IMG/VR virus record: IMGVR_UViG_3300025711_000237 | Location: 1 to 23,198 of that record | DNA from: a virus | Reading direction: 5' to 3' (one strand) | Length of the DNA: 23,198 nucleotides | Part shown: in pieces, positions 13,812 to 21,441 of the stretch | Layout of the letters: every line of letters starts with the position of its first letter | Numbering within the stretch: position 1 is the first letter of the stretch | Program-made: the position numbers and the translations under genes | Notes under the pieces: generated by a model | Databases searched by the model: none | Told to the model about the DNA's origin: nothing | The model's input: the letters and a program-made list of their open reading frames with translations, nothing else

Positions 13812-16031
13812 TTATTGATAAAAATCGCCCCAATCCGCAATAGCTTCATACTGAATAATCTCATCCCCGAACGTCATAAGTGCACCTCGGGTTAACGCCT
13901 CAAGCTGCCATTTCTCCGGCGAAATCCCCTTAGCAGCCAATTCATGCCGGATTTTTGGAATTCTGGCCCGTTCTGCCTCGGTTAGTCGGGCAGACGGGGC
14001 AACTTCACGGTACTTAAACGGGTTAACACTTCTTTGTTGACGACTCACCTGAGGCGAATCTTCCTTTACACGCGCCACAATCGCCCTCACGGCGGCAGTG
14101 TCAGTCCAGTCAATCACCGCATATTGGTCTCTAAAGAATGCCTCTGCGTGGCTCCCAGCCTCGCCAGCGTGGTTATTTGTTGCCGCTTTGCTTTCGAGCA
14201 ACCCACAGTTATTGACAGGACTCCGAGGCGCGCCAGAGGCGCTTTTTAAAGTCAAAAGCTCAACGTCAACGGCAGAAGAGACAATGCGCCACTGGGTTGT
14301 CCTGGTTTCAAATACGTTGGATTCACCTAAATGCGGGGCAAAGATGCCCACAACCTTTTTCACTTCCTCGTCATAGGCGTTTAGCTCATCTGCTGTGCGG
14401 CGGGCAACACGCACGGTCTGGCTTTCGCGTGGCGTATTGGCTCCGCCCTGGGCCTCAATGTAGGCGGCAAAATTTCCCGCGTCGGCTGCGGCGCGCACGG
14501 CTTCCACTTCCTCGTCGAAAGTCTCAGTCAGGTTGAGTGAACGGATGCGCCGGCACTCACGGTAAGCGCCCATTGCAGGCAGGCCGATTGAGTGAAATTG
14601 AGGGATACGCCAAGTTGCTGCCCATGCGGTCACAGCAGCGGCGGCATCGGAAAGTAGCTCGCCGGTTTCAAAGTCGCGATCCCCTTCCAACGCATAGCCA
14701 TCGATATTTTTAGCGATGTACTTTGCGATATAACCAGCAGCGCCGCCTTTGTTCATATGCTTGCAGTCGAAACGGTTCTTTGCGGCCCCGCGCTCGTCGC
14801 CGTCTTCTTTCATGGCGTATTTGCGCATGATGTCGATAATCTGCTGGCGCTGAGCGCGCTTGGCGAACAGCATCATGTGCCAGTGCGGCGTTGCATCATG
14901 GTGTGGCTCAACAACGCGCATGCCGTAAACTTTCAGGCCGTTGTCTTTAAAAGCGGTGCGGATTTTTGCCCAGACCTTGCATAGGTAGCGCTGGCCGTCT
15001 TTTGGCGTATAAGCCTCTTTATCCCAGTTATGATTAAACTGAACGCGTTTTTCAGCACCTACGGTGCGCGTCGGGTGATATTTTGATGGGGTGGTGATGG
15101 TAATGAACATGCCCACGTCGCCATTATCTGCGGCGTATTGCTCAGTAAAGGCGATGGTGTTCATTAGCTCCATGCGGCGGATCTCGGGATTCGAGATACT
15201 GGCCATTACCTTTTCAATCAGGCTGAAACGCTCGCCGGTTTCAGTATTTTCAAGCTCGCAGCTTTTCAGATATTCCAGATTAGACAGGCGGCGGGCTTTA
15301 ACTTCGCGGATTGCGTGGATACTGGCATAAGCCGACGCGGCCTTATCACGGCTCACCGAACCGATAGCAATTAGCAACGCTTCGCGCCACTGCGTGCGCT
15401 GGGCCTTGAATTTCCGCTCCCACCACTCCGCATTGACCAGGCGTGACAGACTGGCGATTGCCGAACGAGCATCCATTTTGCCTTTGCAATAACGCACCCA
15501 GTGCATCGGCTGCACGTTGAACGCACGCGCCATGCCTGCAATATGGCCGTATAACTCAGACTGCGTCCGGTTATCAAAAAGCACGGCGTTATCGCCCTCA
15601 TTTGCCGCGATCAGCGCTTCGCACTTTTCCTCATAGATCTGCATCAACTGTCCGGCCACGCGCATGCACAGGTTTTTTAACTCTTTGTCTTTCATGCCTG
15701 GCAGGCGGTTGTATTGGTCAGCCTCAGAGAGAAATAACAGGGAGGCGCCAGCGTCCATAAAGTGCGCGCTATTCACCGACTCGATGCGGGGCAGGATTGA
15801 CCGACCCAGCGTGAAAACGAGGTACTTATTTGCCGCGTGATTGCCCTTTTCTTTCAAAAGGTACTTGTGACGGCTCAGAAATTTTTCGGCCAATTCATAC
15901 GGCAAAGTTTTAACTTTCGCTAAAACGGCTTGCCCCTGATGGAATTCATCACGGGTAAGCGGTCTTTCCGGCCCTGCAATCGCAGGGCGCGGGGCGTTCC
16001 ACGGGTAAGCCCATTCAACAGCCTGGGTCAT
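13812..16031 (-). CDS. A: Rolling-circle replication endonuclease gpA
   Basis: P2 gpA nicks the phage origin and starts rolling-circle replication. The 739-aa protein has the HUH-type metal site PHWHMMLFAKR (about residues 380-390) and the paired catalytic tyrosines in YIAKYIAKNIDGY (about Y434 and Y438), equivalent to Y450 and Y454 of P2 gpA. The N-terminus (ERPLTRDEF, LPYELAEKFLSRH) is also family-typical. In P2 the origin lies inside A; I could not locate it by eye. The ATG at 16031 overlaps the stop of the zinc-finger gene (ATGA), so A is the last gene of the early operon. Confidence 0.95.
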   Translation of the reverse strand: MTQAVEWAYPWNAPRPAIAGPERPLTRDEFHQGQAVLAKVKTLPYELAEKFLSRHKYLLKEKGNHAANKYLVFTLGRSILPRIESVNSAHFMDAGASLLFLSEADQYNRLPGMKDKELKNLCMRVAGQLMQIYEEKCEALIAANEGDNAVLFDNRTQSELYGHIAGMARAFNVQPMHWVRYCKGKMDARSAIASLSRLVNAEWWERKFKAQRTQWREALLIAIGSVSRDKAASAYASIHAIREVKARRLSNLEYLKSCELENTETGERFSLIEKVMASISNPEIRRMELMNTIAFTEQYAADNGDVGMFITITTPSKYHPTRTVGAEKRVQFNHNWDKEAYTPKDGQRYLCKVWAKIRTAFKDNGLKVYGMRVVEPHHDATPHWHMMLFAKRAQRQQIIDIMRKYAMKEDGDERGAAKNRFDCKHMNKGGAAGYIAKYIAKNIDGYALEGDRDFETGELLSDAAAAVTAWAATWRIPQFHSIGLPAMGAYRECRRIRSLNLTETFDEEVEAVRAAADAGNFAAYIEAQGGANTPRESQTVRVARRTADELNAYDEEVKKVVGIFAPHLGESNVFETRTTQWRIVSSAVDVELLTLKSASGAPRSPVNNCGLLESKAATNNHAGEAGSHAEAFFRDQYAVIDWTDTAAVRAIVARVKEDSPQVSRQQRSVNPFKYREVAPSARLTEAERARIPKIRHELAAKGISPEKWQLEALTRGALMTFGDEIIQYEAIADWGDFYQ

Positions 16032-16258
16032 TGAGACTCAGCGCCGCGATAGTGTTTTCCCTTACTCTCGAATATCTCCTGGCAAGGTACACAGCGGGAA
16101 ACGCCTATCAACTTCTCACGGCGTAAAGCAGGAATGACCTCCTCGCAGTCTTCACAGAAAAACGCAGATACAGAAACCGGCTTATTGATTGCCGCCTTGA
16201 TATGACGCTCTAACGCTTCGGCCTGGCGCGCCTGTTTTAAATCCATAGAATCCGCCAT
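16028..16258 (-). CDS. DksA/TraR-type zinc finger protein
   Basis: A 76-aa protein with a four-Cys zinc finger (FFCEDCEEVIPALRREKLIG then SRCVPCQE), the pattern of small TraR/DksA-like proteins that enter the RNA polymerase secondary channel. Such a gene sits just before A in most P2-like phages. Helical N-terminus with ARQAEALERHIKAAI. Coupled at both ends by one- to four-base overlaps (TAATG before it, ATGA after it). Confidence 0.9.
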   Translation of the reverse strand: MADSMDLKQARQAEALERHIKAAINKPVSVSAFFCEDCEEVIPALRREKLIGVSRCVPCQEIFESKGKHYRGAESQ

Positions 16259-16512
16259 TAGTGGATCTCCTCAGACTCGTTGCGGATACGGTCAGCTTCC
16301 TGGCGCAACGTCTCGACGGCCCCGCGTCCGTCAATGTCGTTCTTAACCAGAAATGCCGCGATAGCCTCAAGCCTTGCAGCGAAGACAGCAGAGACGTTTT
16401 TACGTTCGTCCAGACGAGCGTCGTTTAGCGCCAGCAAAAATCCTTCGTGAGCGGTAGGAGCTTGAACCGTTTCTGTTCCAACTTTTATCTGGAGTGTTTG
16501 AATATTTCGCAT
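16258..16512 (-). CDS. DUF2732 family P2-like early protein
   Basis: An 84-aa protein that resembles the DUF2732 proteins found between cII/fil and A in P2-like phages: MRNIQTLQIKVG at the start, LNDARLDERKNVSAVFAARL in the middle and AVETLRQEADRIRNESEE at the end. Function is unknown. ATG 16512 has AGGAA nine bases upstream. Its stop overlaps the next start (TAATG). Confidence 0.8.
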   Translation of the reverse strand: MRNIQTLQIKVGTETVQAPTAHEGFLLALNDARLDERKNVSAVFAARLEAIAAFLVKNDIDGRGAVETLRQEADRIRNESEEIH

Positions 16513-16582
16513 TTATATTTTTCCTGTTTTTAGGCAAAAGAATGCCCGACGCTTAGAGCGCCTTTTATTTAAAAAAGGGGAA

Positions 16583-16885
16583 TTAGTGGTTAGTGTTTAT
16601 CTTGCAATCGTCTTCACTGATAAATCTTGGCAGCGTGCCCGTAAAATCAATTAAAGAATTCAGTGCAGAAACCACTTTCAAGCGTTCCGTATTATTTAAC
16701 TCCTGGAACTTCATAGTTAAATGACGCTCTTTCAATCCAGCCATAAAGCACAAGGCTTTTTTCATGTGCGGCGGAGTGGTATCGAATGTCTCCTGCGCCA
16801 CATTCTTACGGGTGCCTATCATTTCTTTAATGCGAGAAATATGTGTAAGGCCAATCTCTCTTTGTTTTTTATCTGCAAGTAACAT
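16583..16885 (-). CDS. DUF5347-like early protein
   Basis: I place the start at ATG 16885, which has GAGG five bases upstream and lies just after the stop of the Fil-like gene; a longer frame from a TTG at 16999 would overlap that gene by about 100 bases. The 100-aa product contains ALCFMAGLKERHLTMKFQEL and NNTERLKVVSALNSLID, which recall DUF5347 proteins of P2-like prophages. Function unknown. The core matches the family but the assignment is from memory. Confidence 0.7.
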   Translation of the reverse strand: MLLADKKQREIGLTHISRIKEMIGTRKNVAQETFDTTPPHMKKALCFMAGLKERHLTMKFQELNNTERLKVVSALNSLIDFTGTLPRFISEDDCKINTNH

Positions 16886-16892
16886 AAATGCC

Positions 16893-17051
16893 TCAACTGA
16901 ATAAACGTTGAAAGAACTTCTTTTGCTGTAGTGGTGCGCTAACTTTTCGTGCTGGATTCCAACGCTTGCCGCCAGGTAATTCAATCCAGCCGTGGCCAAA
17001 ATGGCGCGATGGGCTTTGCTGCTTTAATAAAGGTGCAATTGAAATAGCCAT
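16893..17051 (-). CDS. Fil-like (DUF2724) small early protein
   Basis: A 52-aa gene: MAISIAPLLKQQSPSRHFGH, then GWIELPGGKRWNPARK, ending in a basic tail. The core (QSP..H.GHGWI....GKRW.P) is that of the phage 186 Fil / DUF2724 family, small early proteins; 186 Fil causes host filamentation when expressed. AAGGGA lies about five bases before the ATG. It sits between the CII-like and DUF5347-like genes as expected for a P2-like early operon. Easy to miss because a longer ORF overlaps it in another frame. Confidence 0.68.
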   Translation of the reverse strand: MAISIAPLLKQQSPSRHFGHGWIELPGGKRWNPARKVSAPLQQKKFFQRLFS

Positions 17052-17059
17052 GACTTCCC

Positions 17060-17569
17060 TTAGCTCAAGCCGATTGACGCACCCAGCCCGCTAATCACTT
17101 CGGCGGTGGATGACAACGCAGGGTTAGAATGAATACGAGCTTGTAACGATATTCCGGCCAATGTCAGGCAACGGATCGCAGAATTAATGCCAGCAGTGAA
17201 GGTGCTATGACGGCTTGCTGTCATGCGTTCACTTGATACGGCTTCGGCGGCTACGCTGCCTATCGCTGCAGTGGCTTTCATCACGTATACCGGCAGTTGC
17301 TCGGCAGTCATTTCGTTTACCGGCACTGACGGCAGGCAGTTAATCTGAGCCAGCATCCCATCTAACAACGTCGGGTCTTCGGTCAAATCGGTTAACAACA
17401 TCAAGTCTTCAATAGTGAGCTTGTGTGCCTGGTCAGGGTTTAACTTATTGCGCAGCACCTGTGCAGTGATGTCAGCTTTGGCCGCTAACTCTTTCAGATT
17501 GTGGCTCAAGGCAAATTTTCTGCAGGCTTCGTCGAAGTAGTGATGTGTGGAAACTTTATAATCAAACAT
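17060..17569 (-). CDS. cII: P2/186-type CII-like regulatory protein
   Basis: A 169-aa protein of the P2-like phage regulatory CII family: FDYKVSTHHYFDEACRKFAL, AAKADITAQVLRNKLNPDQA (helix-turn-helix), HKLTIEDLMLLTDLTEDPTL. In 186, CII promotes establishment of lysogeny by activating repressor transcription. Its start has GAGGAG about seven bases upstream. It is the second gene of the early leftward operon, after the Cox-like gene. Confidence 0.85.
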   Translation of the reverse strand: MFDYKVSTHHYFDEACRKFALSHNLKELAAKADITAQVLRNKLNPDQAHKLTIEDLMLLTDLTEDPTLLDGMLAQINCLPSVPVNEMTAEQLPVYVMKATAAIGSVAAEAVSSERMTASRHSTFTAGINSAIRCLTLAGISLQARIHSNPALSSTAEVISGLGASIGLS

Positions 17570-17599
17570 GATTAACTCCTCAAAACTTGCATAATCAAG

Positions 17600-18001
17600 T
17601 TATGGTTTGATATATCGACATTTGACGGCCTGTTGGCGATTTTTCTCGCGCCAGGCGGCGACATTGATAAGAGCGATGCCGTGTTTTTCCATTACATCAG
17701 TGCGCTCTTTGCCGGTTTCCTTGCAGGTGATAGTGCGCTTTATTGTCGTTGTTGGAGTAGGGGCCAGGAGCACTACGCCATTAGCAATCCATTTCTCTAA
17801 GAGAGAATCACTGATGCGGTTTGCTGCGGCGAAATCTTTTTTAGACATCGTCGCTGAGGCATTCATAACAACGGCACGTTCTACGGCGCTACCTAGCGCT
17901 TGGCTCAGTGAAGGCATCAGAAGTGCTGTAATGCCTTCTATAAATTCTTTAGAGCCAAGTAGGTCAGATGCGAGCTGAGTATTTGCATTTTCAGTATGCA
18001 T
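17600..18001 (-). CDS. Cox/Apl-like early regulator
   Basis: First gene of the early operon, head to head with the repressor, the place of P2 cox and 186 apl (excision and repression of the lysogenic promoter). The 133-aa product is longer than P2 Cox (91 aa). The central part MSKKDFAAANRISDSLLEKW, with IANGVVLLAPT, looks like the Cox-type winged helix; the end reads INVAAWREKNRQQAVKCRYI. The first ~45 residues are an unassigned helical extension. AAGGAG lies ~10 bases before ATG 18001. Assignment rests on position and the helix pattern. Confidence 0.65.
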   Translation of the reverse strand: MHTENANTQLASDLLGSKEFIEGITALLMPSLSQALGSAVERAVVMNASATMSKKDFAAANRISDSLLEKWIANGVVLLAPTPTTTIKRTITCKETGKERTDVMEKHGIALINVAAWREKNRQQAVKCRYIKP

Positions 18002-18115
18002 AACGCAGTATCTCCTTTAGTCAGTTGTGTTCTATGGTGTTACATGTGGTGTGTAGTCACTTTAGATCGCTTTATTTGAACTGTAAATATCTTTTAGCGA
18101 TTTCTGGTAAATAAA
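18002..18115. promoter_or_regulatory. Divergent control region between Cox-like gene and CI
   Basis: On the minus strand TTTACA (18082-18087), a 17-base spacer and TAAAGT (18059-18064) make a credible early promoter for the cox-cII-A operon. An inverted ATCGCT (18066-18071) / AGCGAT (18096-18101) pair lies over and beside it and could be repressor half-sites. A rightward promoter for the repressor must also be here or in the adjoining gene but I could not pick one. Operator assignment is tentative. Confidence 0.5.
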
Positions 18116-18964
18116 ATGCGTCTAGAAAATGCTGTGGCTTCCGATGTGCTTGAGAGAATCCTTTCCGCTTATGGGTTTACAATGCAGAAAGAGCTAAGTG
18201 ACAGGCTTGGAATAGCGAAGAGTAATGTTGCGAGCTGGTTACAGCGTGGGCAGGTACCGGGCAATGTTCTAGTGCAATGTGCGCTTGATACTGGTACGGA
18301 TGTTAACTGGTTAGTAACCGGTGAACTTGAAAATGCAAGCCAGAACATTTCCCAGCCTGAAACTACAGGCAAAGCGCTCTACGATGAAATTATGTCCAAC
18401 GGCGGCAAAGCTGTTTTGCGACGGATCATGGATGCTTATGGATTCACACTGCAAAAAGAACTTTGCCAACTTCTTGGCATATCTTCCGGTACAGTTAGTA
18501 CATGGGTAAGAAGGGAGTATTTTCCTGGTGACGTTGTCGTAGCATGCGCTTTAGAAACGGGCGTATCTCTGCGTTGGATTGCTACAGGTAAAGGCGAAGC
18601 AAAAAAAACCACTGCAGCAAGCCTGGAACAGGCATCTATTACTCTTCCTAAAATGCGTTTGGAATCGGGCCGACTCAAAGCGATTGGTAGTTGGTCTGCT
18701 GATCCGTCGATGTTTAATGCAACGTCTGTAAGTGCAGCTTATATCGAAGGAATTAAATACTCATGGTTAGTCGATTTATCACAAACAGAAATTGGCAATG
18801 GCCGATGGATTGTGATTGTCGATGGTTCATATGATGTTTATGACGTTGTGAGATTACCTGCTGGAAAAATTAGACTTGTAAATGCAAGCATTGAATTTGA
18901 ATGCTCCTTAACAGATATAGATGTTTATGGAACTGTGCTTTTTACATTTGAAAAACACTTATAA
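18116..18964 (+). CDS. CI-type repressor with two tandem DNA-binding domains
   Basis: A 282-aa repressor that should hold the prophage silent. Residues 11-70 (VLERILSAYGFTMQKELSDR...) and 100-159 (VLRRIMDAYGFTLQKELCQL...) are two copies of the 186 CI/Bac_CI_repr helix-turn-helix domain, identical at roughly half of 60 positions by my hand alignment, joined by a 30-residue linker. The remaining ~120 residues resemble the C-terminal oligomerisation domain. 186 CI itself is ~190 aa with one such domain, so the extra length is the duplication. The start at 18116 has only a weak ribosome-binding site. Faces away from the early operon. Confidence 0.9.
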   Translation: MRLENAVASDVLERILSAYGFTMQKELSDRLGIAKSNVASWLQRGQVPGNVLVQCALDTGTDVNWLVTGELENASQNISQPETTGKALYDEIMSNGGKAVLRRIMDAYGFTLQKELCQLLGISSGTVSTWVRREYFPGDVVVACALETGVSLRWIATGKGEAKKTTAASLEQASITLPKMRLESGRLKAIGSWSADPSMFNATSVSAAYIEGIKYSWLVDLSQTEIGNGRWIVIVDGSYDVYDVVRLPAGKIRLVNASIEFECSLTDIDVYGTVLFTFEKHL

Positions 18965-19312
18965 ATGGAAGTTATGAAAAAACAAATTATTGCAATAACA
19001 TTATTGTTTATTAGTCCCTTATGCGCTGCCAAAGATAACTCTGAGGCGGTATTTAAAAAGGACTTTGGTGCTTCCTGGCCTCTCAAATTCGATAGTGCAG
19101 TGCTAACTTGCATACCTGGCGGTGCTGTCTTCGTTATGAATCCTAAGAATGACAAAGCTTATCCGGTAAATGGTACCGCATCTGCTTTCGTCAGATCGGG
19201 ACGGGTGAAAGGTGAAGACCTAAAATCGGTATGGCTAGATAACCCTGATTGGCCGGGTACGAAAATTGGGATTGGTGAGTTATTGGAACGCGGGCTTACG
19301 CTATGCGACTAA
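18965..19312 (+). CDS. Exported DUF2511 (YebY-like) protein
   Basis: A small secreted protein (115 aa) that follows the repressor stop directly. If it starts at the second ATG (18974) it is MKKQIIAITLLFISPLCAA, a standard signal peptide cleaved before KDNSEAV. The mature part, VLTCIPGGAVFVMNPKNDKA and GELLERGLTLCD, resembles DUF2511/YebY-type periplasmic proteins. Two Cys in the mature part may pair. Sitting in the lysogenic transcript with CI, it would be expressed in the lysogen, so it may be a conversion gene. Function is unknown to me. Confidence 0.82.
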   Translation: MEVMKKQIIAITLLFISPLCAAKDNSEAVFKKDFGASWPLKFDSAVLTCIPGGAVFVMNPKNDKAYPVNGTASAFVRSGRVKGEDLKSVWLDNPDWPGTKIGIGELLERGLTLCD

Positions 19313-19536
19313 CTCTGAACTGCTAAGGTTTTAAATCTTCCATTGGCACTATTAATATCAGCTTGGCTTTATGAGCAGAATAATAGATTGATAAAGTAGG
19401 CTAGCTTTTTGTAGACGGATATTACTAATAAGCTGTTGTGACCTATTGACTGCAAATGACCAAAAAAGCATGTTTTATAGGTAACTTGAGATGTAGTCAT
19501 TTTGTCGTCAAAGTTGGGTCTAAGTCATTGATTTTA
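19313..19536. other. AT-rich gap, no gene seen
   Basis: Together with the terminator and the bases up to 19622 this is a 310-base gap between the DUF2511 gene and the integrase stub. In P2 the integrase follows the repressor here on the same strand; I found no integrase-like frame. The attachment site may be in this gap but no repeat pair could be identified because the other end lies outside the window. Confidence 0.6.
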
Positions 19537-19567
19537 AAAGACTGAAAACGTATTCGGTCTTTTTTTT
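19537..19567 (+). terminator. Strong Rho-independent terminator after the repressor operon
   Basis: AAAGACTGAA (19537-19546) pairs with TTCGGTCTTT (19553-19562) over ten positions (one G-T pair) with a six-base loop, followed by more T residues to 19567. It closes the repressor-DUF2511 transcript. Confidence 0.88.
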
Positions 19568-19622
19568 GCCCACTATTCAAACCAAAAACTTACAGTAAAA
19601 TCAACTACTTAACCTCATCTAG

Positions 19623-19835
19623 TTACCCTGAATTGCTCCCAGAAAGAACCTCTGTAGCCATTTTACCGCCACTTTTGGCAGGCATTTTTGCACCCAAAAT
19701 CGATAACGGATTATTGGTTAAGGCATCTTCTAAATGGTCAGGGGCAAAGTGGGCATAGCGCATCGTTACGCGGATATCCGAGTGGCCGAGAATGCGTTGC
19801 AGCACGACAATAATGCCGCCGGACATCATAAAGTG
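19623..19835 (-). pseudogene. int: C-terminal stub of a P2/186-type tyrosine integrase
   Basis: The last 70 residues of an integrase: HFMMSGGIIVVLQRILGHSD then IRVTMRYAHFAPDHLEDALT. The H-loop and the nucleophile Tyr (MRYAHFAPDHL) are present, but everything before HFMM, including the first Arg of the catalytic set, is absent; upstream bases read as unrelated sequence. The orientation is opposite to that of a P2 integrase, which runs the same way as the repressor. So this is either a remnant of a second element or an inverted leftover. Confidence 0.85.
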
Positions 19836-19837
19836 GC

Positions 19838-20007
19838 GGTTTTTTATACCTAAGCTCAACGCATTCCCAATCCTCTTCATCTGGCAGAGACTTTGGAATG
19901 CGTGACCAAAGTTGCTCAGCTTCCCCTGCTTGCTCACTCTGCGGTGCCGTTTGGCAAAGAATAAACGTCCAATCCTGAGGCGTAACGCCACCCTTTGCTG
20001 ATGACAC
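19838..20007 (-). pseudogene. Unrecognised coding fragment joined to the integrase stub
   Basis: In a different frame from the integrase stub, the sequence reads GGVTPQDWTFILCQTAPQSE, then SRIPKSLPDEEDWECVELRY. The composition looks like real protein, and it breaks off where the integrase homology begins, so a deletion seems to have fused two genes. I do not recognise it. It could be chance. Confidence 0.3.
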
Positions 20008-20124
20008 CTAAGGACCATAAAGATTGGGTAAATTTCGAGACCGCTCTTAAGTCGTGGGCATTCACCATCGGCGAGTTAACCACCGGTTGGCTGCCGCTGT
20101 GTCAGGGATATATCGGTTCAAATC

Positions 20125-20325
20125 GTGAGGAAAAAAATCACAGGCAAAGTCACGCTTGACGGCCCTGTCGAAATCAATAAAACACTGATAGTCGAGGGTA
20201 CAGTTACGCAACCTGAAGAAGTTAAGGCAAAAATTTTAGCGTTATTTCAGAGGCCAGAAGTTAAATTTATTCTGGCCCATAATGCGAAAAAGGGATGTTT
20301 TTCATGTCGAATAACTCGTGATTAG
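20125..20325 (+). CDS. Hypothetical 66-aa protein
   Basis: A GTG-started frame of 66 aa: MRKKITGKVTLDGPVEINKT near the start, ALFQRPEVKFILAHNA in the middle and CFSC near the end. No ribosome-binding site is evident and another open frame (ATG 20001 to stop 20159, with WVNFETALKSWAFTIGELTT) overlaps its start. Not recognised; either frame, or neither, may be real. Confidence 0.35.
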   Translation: MRKKITGKVTLDGPVEINKTLIVEGTVTQPEEVKAKILALFQRPEVKFILAHNAKKGCFSCRITRD

Positions 20326-20380
20326 ATTTCTGATGATTGTCTATTCCATAACCCGCCCGGCCTGTTAGAAAAAGGGTGAT

Positions 20381-20578
20381 CTAACTCTTTTCACTTTTCC
20401 AAATTATTGCTTGGGCAGCGATCACGGTCTTTTTGTCAGAGTCGTAGGTAATTGCCGGATTTCCGTAAAGCTCATACCCAAGCTCAAGTGCGGCAGAAAC
20501 ACGATGACAGAAAGATGCGTCATCCGGGCCAGTCAAAAGCCTGTATCTTGGTAAGCCTTCGGGTGGATTATTTGGCAT
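20381..20578 (-). CDS. DUF1737 domain protein
   Basis: A 65-aa protein from ATG 20578, which has AAGGAAG about six bases upstream. Its core, LPRYRLLTGPDDASFCHRVS then ALELGYELYGNPAITY and a terminal VIAAQAIIW, is the DUF1737 pattern. Small DUF1737 proteins are widespread in Proteobacteria; function unknown. It overlaps the upstream gene by 11 bases, so both should be one unit. Confidence 0.85.
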   Translation of the reverse strand: MPNNPPEGLPRYRLLTGPDDASFCHRVSAALELGYELYGNPAITYDSDKKTVIAAQAIIWKSEKS

Positions 20579-20843
20579 GTATAGCTTCCTTAAAATTGAT
20601 GTGCTCAATTGCCGCTAAGATATAAGACGAGTTGAAAGTAACGTCGCGATAGGTTATTGGCATAATGCCTCCCGTCTTTTTAAACAGATTATGAAACTCT
20701 TCTAACTCGGTTTGACGCAATGGGCGTTGATTGCCTTTGGAGTTCAGGATAAACAGTCGGCTATTTTCACTGTAAATACTGAAAGATTTCTTGCGGGCAG
20801 CCGTGAATAGTTCGACCGGTGTGACAAAGTAAGCGGTCATCAT
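20568..20843 (-). CDS. Unrecognised 91-aa protein, possibly starting upstream at an ATA
   Basis: The conventional start is ATG 20843 (or 20840), but neither has a good ribosome-binding site. Fourteen in-frame codons upstream, a GGAGG (20891-20895) stands five bases before ATA (20883-20885), and the codons between are open (ESISALSSERFLS). So the gene probably began at an ATG that is now ATA. The protein contains TAYFVTPVELFTAARKKSF and SENSRLFILNSKGNQRPLRQ. Family not recognised. It leads the unit with the DUF1737 gene. Confidence 0.6.
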   Translation of the reverse strand: MMTAYFVTPVELFTAARKKSFSIYSENSRLFILNSKGNQRPLRQTELEEFHNLFKKTGGIMPITYRDVTFNSSYILAAIEHINFKEAIHAK

Positions 20844-21165
20844 GCTTAAAAATCTCTCTGAAGACAGAGCGCTAATCGACTCTATGGTTACCTCCGAAAA
20901 TAAAACCGTTTTGATATAATCTGCACGCTATCTAAATCTTTTAACATTCTATTTAAAGCTATCAGAAATTCTCATTTCTAACCATCGAAAGAGCCGCTTT
21001 GACGTATGTCTCATCTGGTTTAAATCTCGACATATACGCAGGCAGATCACTAGGATTTTTTTCCGTTGATCGTTGCTATAAACGCTTGACCTTGACCCAA
21101 AATCCTGCTCCATTCAGAAACAGAATTCCGGCATGATATTGACTCCCCTGAACGGAGGGGGGCAG

Positions 21166-21441
21166 ATGAAAAAGTCACGATTCACCGAAGAGCAGATTGT
21201 CTTTGCTCTCAAGCATGCCGAGCTGGGTATCTCCGATGCCACGTTTTACACCTGGCGCAAGAAATACGGCGGAATTTCTCCTTCTGAACTCAAACATATG
21301 CGGCAGCTGGAAGAGGAAAATCTGCGGCTGAAGAGGCTGGTTGCTGACCTCAGCCTCGACAAGGCGATGCTGCAGGACGTGCTGGCAAAAAAGAACTGCC
21401 GATGGCAGCGCACTGCGCCTGCGTATCCGTGGGATCACTGA
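21166..21441 (+). pseudogene. IS3-family OrfA, internally deleted
   Basis: From ATG 21166 (GGAGGGGGG just upstream) the frame reads MKKSRFTEEQIVFALKHAEL then GISDATFYTWRKKYGG and a leucine-zipper-like LEEENLRLKRLVADLSLD, as in OrfA proteins of this group. About a dozen residues of the helix-turn-helix are missing between AEL and GISD. After KK the frame runs into OrfB sequence and stops at 21441. Confidence 0.82.

Noticed and set aside
20001-20159. 52-aa frame from ATG 20001
   Set aside because: The composition is protein-like but there is no ribosome-binding site or recognised family, and it overlaps the 20125 frame; kept only as an alternative.
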